A program made the position numbers and the translations under genes. From Candidatus Alcyoniella australis (GTDB lineage Bacteria; Lernaellota; Lernaellaia; JAVCCG01; Alcyoniellaceae): 5,691 nt of DNA. Shown here in pieces: positions 1 through 5,691 of this stretch (position 1 is the stretch's first letter; every line of letters starts with the position of its first letter). Location of the stretch: positions 1-5,691 of the forward strand of contig JAVCCG010000137.1 of NCBI GenBank assembly GCA_030765605.1. Direction: 5' to 3'. The notes under the pieces are model-generated. The model did no database searches, had not been told where the DNA came from, and worked only from the letters and a program-made list of their open reading frames with translations.

Positions 1-271
1 CGAACTTGCCGCCCACGCTGGATTCGCCGAGCACGCCGGTCAACGGCGAGCGGAACAGCAGCGAGGTCTTGCACGCCGTGGGCACGGGAAAACCGGTGAG
101 CAGGCCGTTGGCGATCACCAGCGCCTCGTCGTCGTTGCCGTCGATGAACAGCTTGGCGCCGATACCGCCACCGCCTAGATAGAGTTTAAGATCAGCCGGG
201 TCGACGTCGAAACGTTCGACGCCGCCCGAGCTCAGATCGATGCTGATAAACCGACCGTAGCGACTTGGCAT
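1..271 (-). CDS. Aldehyde:ferredoxin oxidoreductase (AOR family), N-terminal 90 residues, truncated by window edge
   Basis: Family members are cytoplasmic tungsten (or molybdenum) bis-pterin enzymes with a [4Fe-4S] cluster that oxidise aldehydes to acids and reduce ferredoxin. Visible in the translation: the opening beta-strand YGRFISIDLSSG (residues 5-16), the glycine turn GGGGIGAK (33-40), LVIANGLLTG (51-60), VPT (63-65), and SPLTG (75-79) followed by GESSVGG. These match the AOR N-terminal pterin-binding domain in order and spacing. The cluster Cys and most of the catalytic domain lie outside the window. The start is ATG at 269-271, preceded by AGAGAGG (280-286 on the complement) with an 8-nt spacer. 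It is the third gene of the minus-strand operon, 42 nt after the ThDP lyase-like gene. Oddities: the usual GxRG turn is GGGG, the loop at residues 42-50 is about 8 residues shorter than in Pyrococcus AOR, and the pterin-contacting Arg is Lys68. It is therefore a divergent AOR of unknown substrate. Confidence 0.85.
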   Translation of the reverse strand, partial: MPSRYGRFISIDLSSGGVERFDVDPADLKLYLGGGGIGAKLFIDGNDDEALVIANGLLTGFPVPTACKTSLLFRSPLTGVLGESSVGGKF

Positions 272-313
272 AGCCGCAACCTCTCTTAAAAAAGGGTCAG
301 CAAGTCGTAATGA

Positions 314-2008
314 CTAGGCCTTCATGTTGCCCAGGTTGGCCAGGGCCACGGAGCCGGGGCTGATCGGCTCGGGATCGGCCATCACGTTGATGCAGGCGGT
401 CTTGCCCGAGGCGAATGCCTCTTCCAGCGCGGGCCGGATGCCGTCGGGCTGATCCACGTACAGCCCCTTGCCGCCCAGCGCCTCGACCATCTTGTGGTAG
501 TCCACCGGGCCGATGTGCGTGCCCGCGTCAATGGCGTGACCGATACGCAGCACCTGGCTGTGACGGATCATGCCCCAGCCCAGATCGTTGTTGATCACGA
601 CCACAGTGGGCAATCCCTTGCGGATCGCGGTCTCAAACTCCATGAAGTTGAAACCCACCGATCCGTCGCCGATCACCAGGCAGACGCGCTTCTCCGGATA
701 GAGGTACTTGGCCGCGTTGGCGAACGGAAGGCCCACGCCCAAGCAACCGTATAAACCCGAATCCATGTAGTGCGCCGGTTTGCGGGTGGTGCGCGTCATG
801 CCCATCCAGACCTGGGTGTCGCCGCCGTCGGCGATCACGATGTCGTCATCGCGGTCCATGAAGTCGTTGATCTCGCGCATCACGCGTAACGGATGGATCG
901 GCACATCGTCGCTTTCCCAGTTGGGCTGGGCCTGCTCCTTCATGTCGGTGTGCATTTCGCGCAGCTCAGAAACCCAACCCGCGAACTTGGCCGTAAGCTC
1001 GTTGCCCACGCCCGATTCGTCGAGCTGACGATTGCACTCGGCCAGCAGGCCGCGCACGTCGCTGACGATTCCCAGATCGATCGAACGGTTGCGGCCGATC
1101 TCCTCGGGCTCGATGTCGACCTGGACAAACTTGGCGTCTTGCGGAAACACATCGCCGAACACGTAGTAGAGGCTGATCCGCGTACCCAGCAAGATCACCA
1201 AATCGGTTGATGTGTTGGCGACCATCGCCGCGCCGGGACGGATCGCCAGCGAGCTCTCAAAACACAGCGGATGGGTATCGGAGATCGTTCCGCGACCCAT
1301 ACCCGAGGTCATGGTCGGCACTCCGACCTTCTCGACGAACTCGGTCAGCTCCTTGGCCGCGTCGGCGTACCAGGCGCCGCTGCCCGCGATCACGATCGGA
1401 TGCTGGGCCTGGCGGATCATCTCGATCATCTTCGCCGCGTTGCCCGCGTCGGCGTAGCACGAGCAGACGTCGGTCCGGGGGCGCTTGGCGCAACCTTCGT
1501 CGACCTCCGCATTGAGCACGTCCACCGGCAGTTCGAGGTAGACCGGGCCGGGGCGGCCGCTGGCTGCCGTGCGGTAGGCCATGTCCACGAACTCGCAAAC
1601 GCGCTCGGGACGCTGGCAGACAAAGGCGCGTTTGACCATCGACTCGATCACCGGCGCCTGACGGATGTCCTGCAGGTCGAGGCGCTCGGAACTCTCGATG
1701 CCCACCGCGCCGGAGATCAGCACCAGCGGAGTGTTGGACATCCGCGCGTTGGCAATCGCGCTCAGCGTATTGGTGAAGCCCGGTCCGGCCGTGACCATCG
1801 CGGTTCCGGGTTTGCGCGTCAGCCGGCCGTAGGCCTCGGCCATGAACACCGCGGACTGCTCGTGCCGTGTATCGAACAGCGTGACATTCGAGTTTTCGAG
1901 GTGTTGGTAGATCGGAGTGATATGACCGCCGCTGAGGGTGAAGATCGTATCGATCCCGCGATTGATCAGGGCCTCGGCCACGAGTTGCGCGCTGCTGACT
2001 TTGGACAT
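314..2008 (-). CDS. ThDP-dependent enzyme, 2-hydroxyacyl-CoA lyase (HACL2/ILVBL)-like, acetolactate synthase superfamily
   Basis: This 564-residue protein has the full three-domain layout: PYR domain (about 4-170), central Rossmann-like domain (about 190-335) and PP domain (about 372-545). The ThDP-activating Glu is E50 in DTRHEQSAVF. TAGPG is at 73-77 and SGRPGPVYLELPVDV at 150-164. The Mg/ThDP motif starts at GDGS (447-450) and ends at N473-N474. From memory, SGGHI, DTRHE, the TAGPGFTNT stretch, GCLGVG (421-426), DYHK (503-506) and the C-terminal PGSVAL fit HACL2/ILVBL-type proteins better than biosynthetic IlvB. No IlvN-like small subunit is adjacent. Expected chemistry is C-C cleavage next to a carbonyl, for example 2-hydroxyacyl-CoA to formyl-CoA plus aldehyde; a 2-oxoacid decarboxylase or carboligase remains possible. 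The start is well supported: AGGAGA (2015-2020 on the complement) lies 6 nt upstream of ATG. The next gene, an aldehyde oxidoreductase, could take the released aldehyde (inference). Confidence 0.85.
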   Translation of the reverse strand: MSKVSSAQLVAEALINRGIDTIFTLSGGHITPIYQHLENSNVTLFDTRHEQSAVFMAEAYGRLTRKPGTAMVTAGPGFTNTLSAIANARMSNTPLVLISGAVGIESSERLDLQDIRQAPVIESMVKRAFVCQRPERVCEFVDMAYRTAASGRPGPVYLELPVDVLNAEVDEGCAKRPRTDVCSCYADAGNAAKMIEMIRQAQHPIVIAGSGAWYADAAKELTEFVEKVGVPTMTSGMGRGTISDTHPLCFESSLAIRPGAAMVANTSTDLVILLGTRISLYYVFGDVFPQDAKFVQVDIEPEEIGRNRSIDLGIVSDVRGLLAECNRQLDESGVGNELTAKFAGWVSELREMHTDMKEQAQPNWESDDVPIHPLRVMREINDFMDRDDDIVIADGGDTQVWMGMTRTTRKPAHYMDSGLYGCLGVGLPFANAAKYLYPEKRVCLVIGDGSVGFNFMEFETAIRKGLPTVVVINNDLGWGMIRHSQVLRIGHAIDAGTHIGPVDYHKMVEALGGKGLYVDQPDGIRPALEEAFASGKTACINVMADPEPISPGSVALANLGNMKA

Positions 2009-2045
2009 CTGAACTCTCCTGTGAATTCTGGATTTGCTATTTCAT

Positions 2046-2061
2046 GACGCGAGATCGCGCC
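2046..2061 (-). repeat. Short GC-rich inverted repeat between the SDR and lyase genes
   Basis: In the minus-strand transcript, 6-nt arms GGCGCG and CGCGUC flank a 4-nt loop (AUCU) and pair with one G-U wobble. It sits in the 71-nt gap, about 18 nt after the SDR stop and about 25 nt before the Shine-Dalgarno sequence of the lyase gene. No U-run follows, so it is not an intrinsic terminator. An intercistronic processing or stability hairpin is possible, as is chance in GC-rich DNA. Confidence 0.35.
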
Positions 2062-2079
2062 GTGTTTTCTAGTTTGCGG

Positions 2080-2916
2080 CTATAGCTCCATCAACTGGCC
2101 GCCGGTGATGTTGATCGCCTGGCCGGTGAGATAGGATGAAGCCTGCGAGGCCAGGAACGCAACCAGGTTGCCCACGTCGCCCGGATTGCCGATGCGCCCC
2201 AGGGGAATCGTGCCGATCATCTCCTGCTCGCGCTGCTCCACGCTCTCGCCGGTAAAGTCGGCCTCGAGGCCGAAGCGCCACTTCTCCAGGTCGGTCATGA
2301 TCTGTCCGGGACAAATCGCGTTGACGCGCAAACCCGCGGGCGCCAGCTCTTTGGCCATCACCTTGGTGAGCATGATCACCCCGGCCTTGGCCACGGCGTA
2401 GGCGCTGTTGAGCAGCGGCGGGACCTTGCCCGCGCGCGACGCGGTGTTGACGATGCTTCCGCCGTTTTCCAGCATCAGCGGCAACAGGGCACGCGACACG
2501 CGGAACACGCCGTGCAGGTTGACGTCGACGGTCTTCATCCAAGCGGCCTCGTCGTAAGAGACCACCGAATTGGGCACGCCGAACGATGCGCCGGCGTTGT
2601 TGCACAGCACGTCGAGCTGATCGAAGTTCTCACTGATCTGCTCGACCATCTTGGCGATGCTCTGCGCGTTGGTCACGTCGAGGTCCACGGCCAGACCCTT
2701 GACGCCGTAGCGCTGCGCAAGGTCGGCGGCGATCGATTCCATCTCCTCGCGCGAGCCGGTGCGCACCGCAAAGTCGCCGCCCGCGATTGCGCCGATGTCG
2801 GCGATGATTACGTTGGCGCCGTTGGCAGCGAGCTTCTCGGCAATGGCATAGCCGATGCCCGTGCGTTTTCCGGCTCCGCTGATCAGTGCCGTTTTTCCCT
2901 TTAGATCTTCGTACAT
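2080..2916 (-). CDS. Short-chain dehydrogenase/reductase (classical SDR, probably NAD-dependent)
   Basis: A 278-residue cytoplasmic oxidoreductase of the classical SDR family, with all key motifs intact: the glycine-rich cofactor loop SGAGKRTGIG (13-22), Asp40 at the end of the second strand (favours NAD over NADP), NNAG (106-109), and the tetrad Asn133, Ser160, Tyr173 and Lys177. PG follows at 203-204 and the C-terminal ITGGQ at 270-274. It resembles FabG/glucose-1-dehydrogenase-like SDRs; the substrate cannot be read from sequence. The distance from Asp40 to the next conserved Asp-Val (80-81) is about 14 residues longer than in typical FabG. The start chosen is ATG at 2914-2916 because a perfect AGGAGG (2921-2926) lies 4 nt upstream. 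An in-frame ATG 15 nt further upstream (2929-2931) has no Shine-Dalgarno sequence and would place AGGAGG inside the coding region. It is the first gene of the operon with the ThDP lyase-like and AOR genes, likely interconverting a hydroxyl and a carbonyl on a pathway intermediate (inference). Confidence 0.9.
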   Translation of the reverse strand: MYEDLKGKTALISGAGKRTGIGYAIAEKLAANGANVIIADIGAIAGGDFAVRTGSREEMESIAADLAQRYGVKGLAVDLDVTNAQSIAKMVEQISENFDQLDVLCNNAGASFGVPNSVVSYDEAAWMKTVDVNLHGVFRVSRALLPLMLENGGSIVNTASRAGKVPPLLNSAYAVAKAGVIMLTKVMAKELAPAGLRVNAICPGQIMTDLEKWRFGLEADFTGESVEQREQEMIGTIPLGRIGNPGDVGNLVAFLASQASSYLTGQAINITGGQLMEL

Positions 2917-2960
2917 CGCGCCTCCTGGCATTAATAATTGAGGTTGGCGTTTGAGCTTAA

Positions 2961-2982
2961 TTCATATACTGAACGCTATTCA
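2961..2982. promoter_or_regulatory. Candidate operator: TTCA-N5-TGAA-N5-TTCA
   Basis: Three four-base half-sites alternate in orientation at exact 9-bp steps: TTCA 2961-2964, TGAA 2970-2973, TTCA 2979-2982. They form two overlapping inverted repeats. One covers the -10 of the leftward promoter, the middle half-site sits in its spacer, and the third abuts the -35. The outer two extend to the direct repeat ATGAAT on the complement. The arrangement suits a dimeric repressor, for example TetR or MarR type, but no regulator gene is in the window and the half-sites are short. Confidence 0.4.
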
Positions 2983-2989
2983 TTGTCAA
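2961..2989 (-). promoter_or_regulatory. Sigma70-type promoter for the SDR-lyase-AOR operon
   Basis: Reading the complement, a perfect -35 TTGACA (2984-2989) is followed by a 17-nt spacer and TATGAA (2961-2966), which matches 4 of 6 positions of the -10 consensus. Transcription would begin near 2954, giving a leader of about 38 nt to the SDR ATG with AGGAGG just before it. The surrounding AT-richness contrasts with the GC-rich genes. TTCA/TGAA half-sites lie across it, suggesting repression. Confidence 0.65.
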
Positions 2990-3018
2990 CCCCGATCTAT
3001 GTTCGCTTTTGCCTTTTC

Positions 3019-3047
3019 TTGACCCCCTTGTACCGCTGTCTCACAAT
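3019..3047 (+). promoter_or_regulatory. Candidate promoter for the ceramidase-like gene
   Basis: TTGACC (3019-3024, 5 of 6 matches) and CACAAT (3042-3047, 4 of 6) are separated by 17 nt. Initiation near 3054 would leave a short leader containing the GGAGG at 3059-3063. It is back to back with the leftward promoter, about 30 nt away, so one regulator could affect both directions. Confidence 0.4.
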
Positions 3048-3072
3048 ACCGACCGCACGGAGGTTGCACAAC

Positions 3073-4365
3073 ATGGTTTCACAGCTCAGGGGCAAGTCCA
3101 AGGCCCGCAGACTGCGCATTGGTTTTGCCAAACGCGAGATCACTCCGCCGCTGCCCTTCCCGTTGGCCGGGATGGGCGATCGCCACGAGCGCCTGGCCTC
3201 GCAGATCCGCGATCCGCTCTACTCCCGGGCGCTGGCCGTATCCGACGGTCGCAACGCCGCGCTGGTGATCTCGACCGACCTCCTGCTGATCACCGACCAA
3301 CTGCGCCTTGCGGTTGAACAGCGTCTGCAACAGTCCGGCAAAAGTTATATCGGTCTGATGCTCAGCGCCACGCACACCCATTCGGCCTGCGGTGGATATT
3401 GGTCTGCGCCTTCGGCCAAACTGTTCATGGGAACTTACCGTCAAGCGATCTTCGACCTGCTGGTGGAACGGATCGCCGAGTCGGCCGCCGCCGCGCTGGA
3501 CGATCTGAAGCCCGCGCAGCTGAGCCTGGGGCAGGTGCAGACCGAGGGGCTGAGCTACAACCGCCGTCACGCGGATGGTCCCATCGACCGCACCCTTGGC
3601 GTGCTCACCGCGCGCCGCGCCCGCGGCCGCGACGTGCGCCTGGTTTGTTTCGGCGCGCATCCGGTTGCTGTCGGGTTTCGCAGCTACAACACAGCCTCGG
3701 CCGATTATCCCGGCGCGCTTATCGAGCTGATCGAACGTCAGGGATTTGACGCGATGTTCATCGTCGGCCCGGTGGGCGGAGTCAACGCGCTGTTTCCCGA
3801 GGGCCCGATGGAGATGGACGTGCATCTGCGTATGCTCTCCTCGCTGCTGCACGAGCAGGTCGAGACGGCCGCTGCCGACGAGCGGCCGATCAAGGGTAAC
3901 GACGTGGCTTTCGCCGCGGGCGAGGCCAAAATCGTACTGCATACGCCGCGGCTGTTTCCCGACGATCGGCGCTGGGCCGAGCGCCTGGCGCTACCGCTAC
4001 GGCTCTATCTGCGGCGCTTCGGCCACGGCGGCATGGGCAACGTACACGCCACGCGCGTGCCCGTGCTGCGTGCCGGAGAGCTGGTGTTCACCGGCTTTCC
4101 CGCGGACCTGGGTCATACCGTGGGGATCGCCGCGCGGCAGATGATCGAACAGGCCGGATTGCAGACCATCGGCGTGGCCTCGCAGACCGACGACTACGTG
4201 GGCTACGTGCACCTCGACGAGCAGTACGACCAGTTCGAGTCCAAGGACCGCTCAGCGCTGTGGATGACGATCTACGAAAACGGCCTGGGATTCGGCGGCC
4301 GCAGCGTGGGACCGGATTTGCTCGAGGCGTTCCGCGGCGCGCTGTTCAGCGTGCTCCCAAGCTAG
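3073..4365 (+). CDS. Neutral/alkaline ceramidase-like protein (N-terminal-domain fold), probably cytoplasmic, atypical active site
   Basis: A 430-residue protein. Numbering from the chosen start: IGFAKREITPPL (16-27) is the family opening; D47-P48-L49 precedes YSRALAV; ATHTHS (99-104) carries the metal-ligand His pair region; NRR is at 163-165; GAHPVAVG (195-202) supplies another likely ligand His; DDYVGYV (373-379) matches the conserved Asn/Asp-Asp-Tyr-x-Gly-Tyr motif with its metal-binding Tyr. Neutral ceramidases are zinc amidases that release sphingosine and fatty acid from ceramide. Here the nucleophile motif (GDxSPN in ceramidases) reads GGVNA (235-239), with neither Asp nor Ser, and the PGE segment reads PAD (343-345). 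No signal peptide is seen, unlike secreted ceramidases. It may be a different metal-dependent hydrolase on the same fold. Start: ATG at 3073 with GGAGG (3059-3063) 9 nt upstream; an ATG at 2938 would add 45 residues but lacks a Shine-Dalgarno sequence and overlaps both promoters. It is divergent from the SDR operon. Confidence 0.8.
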   Translation: MVSQLRGKSKARRLRIGFAKREITPPLPFPLAGMGDRHERLASQIRDPLYSRALAVSDGRNAALVISTDLLLITDQLRLAVEQRLQQSGKSYIGLMLSATHTHSACGGYWSAPSAKLFMGTYRQAIFDLLVERIAESAAAALDDLKPAQLSLGQVQTEGLSYNRRHADGPIDRTLGVLTARRARGRDVRLVCFGAHPVAVGFRSYNTASADYPGALIELIERQGFDAMFIVGPVGGVNALFPEGPMEMDVHLRMLSSLLHEQVETAAADERPIKGNDVAFAAGEAKIVLHTPRLFPDDRRWAERLALPLRLYLRRFGHGGMGNVHATRVPVLRAGELVFTGFPADLGHTVGIAARQMIEQAGLQTIGVASQTDDYVGYVHLDEQYDQFESKDRSALWMTIYENGLGFGGRSVGPDLLEAFRGALFSVLPS

Positions 4366-4391
4366 CCCGCAGCCGCAGCTCGCGCGGCCTG

Positions 4392-4400
4392 TGTTATAAT
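4392..4400 (+). promoter_or_regulatory. Extended -10 promoter for the exported poly-Asp protein gene
   Basis: A perfect TATAAT (4395-4400) is preceded by TG plus one base (4392-4394), the extended -10 element. At 17-nt spacing the -35 position (4372-4377) shows no match to the consensus, which extended -10 promoters tolerate. Predicted initiation near 4407 gives a leader of about 23 nt containing AGGA (4419-4422). It lies 27 nt after the ceramidase-like stop, implying independent expression of the downstream gene, although readthrough is possible because no terminator is visible between them. Confidence 0.55.
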
Positions 4401-4429
4401 AATTTTACCAACTTCATCAGGAAGGCTCT

Positions 4430-5691
<1,262 letters not shown>

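Noticed and set aside
314-2008. Biosynthetic acetolactate synthase (ilvB) as the specific call
   Set aside because: No regulatory subunit or branched-chain genes are adjacent, the context is SDR plus AOR, and the motifs recall HACL2/ILVBL more closely; the superfamily assignment is retained.
1271-2047. 258-codon plus-strand open frame
   Set aside because: It lies fully antisense to the ThDP enzyme, whose motifs are complete; the translation is His/Arg/Ala/Gly-rich with no recognisable domain, as expected from GC-rich shadow frames.
2938-3072. Upstream ATG extension of the ceramidase-like gene by 45 residues
   Set aside because: No Shine-Dalgarno sequence before 2938, the stretch overlaps the divergent promoters and operator, and the family homology begins after residue 46; ATG at 3073 has GGAGG 9 nt upstream.
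3079-3942. 287-codon minus-strand open frame
   Set aside because: Antisense to the ceramidase-like gene, which has clear family motifs and a Shine-Dalgarno sequence; the antisense product has low-complexity shadow composition.
4372-4388. GCCGC-N7-GCGGC stem as a terminator for the ceramidase-like gene
   Set aside because: Only 5 bp of stem, and the nearest T-run (4403-4406) is about 15 nt away, so it does not form an intrinsic terminator; common by chance in GC-rich DNA.

Overview
The window is about 60% G+C and reads as bacterial chromosome from an anaerobic or facultative, Gram-negative-type organism. Two features point that way. The left edge holds the N-terminus of an aldehyde:ferredoxin oxidoreductase, a tungsten/iron-sulfur enzyme family of anaerobes. 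The right edge holds an exported protein with a Cys-rich segment and a very long poly-aspartate run, a style I associate with deltaproteobacteria-like and uncultured candidate-phylum genomes. The taxon is an inference; no rRNA or tRNA is present.

Left half, minus strand, read from right to left: a short-chain dehydrogenase/reductase (2080-2916), then a thiamine-diphosphate (ThDP) enzyme of the acetolactate synthase/2-hydroxyacyl-CoA lyase superfamily (314-2008), then the aldehyde:ferredoxin oxidoreductase (1-271, running off the window). Gaps are 71 and 42 nt, each gene has a Shine-Dalgarno sequence, and a strong sigma70-type promoter lies ahead of the first gene, so they look like one operon. 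By eye the ThDP enzyme resembles the HACL2/ILVBL type more than biosynthetic acetolactate synthase. A lyase that releases an aldehyde next to a ferredoxin-dependent aldehyde oxidase makes a coherent pair.

Middle: a 156-bp divergent regulatory region (2917-3072) carries a promoter in each direction and three evenly spaced TTCA/TGAA half-sites lying across the leftward promoter. To its right, on the plus strand, is a predicted cytoplasmic protein of the neutral/alkaline ceramidase fold (3073-4365). It keeps most metal-site motifs but has lost the usual Ser-containing motif.

Right: after a 64-nt gap with an extended -10 promoter, a TTG-started gene (4430 to beyond 5691) encodes an exported protein: signal peptide, beta-propeller-like repeats, a segment with 16 Cys, 40 consecutive Asp, and the start of an L-D-D-D-D repeat. 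It has no ATG start, so an ATG-based gene call would miss it.

Working hypothesis: the divergent genes form a lipid or 2-hydroxy-acid breakdown module (amide hydrolysis, dehydrogenation, C1 removal by ThDP lyase, ferredoxin-linked aldehyde oxidation). It would be an anaerobic analogue of the eukaryotic ceramidase/HACL2/fatty-aldehyde-dehydrogenase route. The gene identities are fairly secure; the pathway is speculative.
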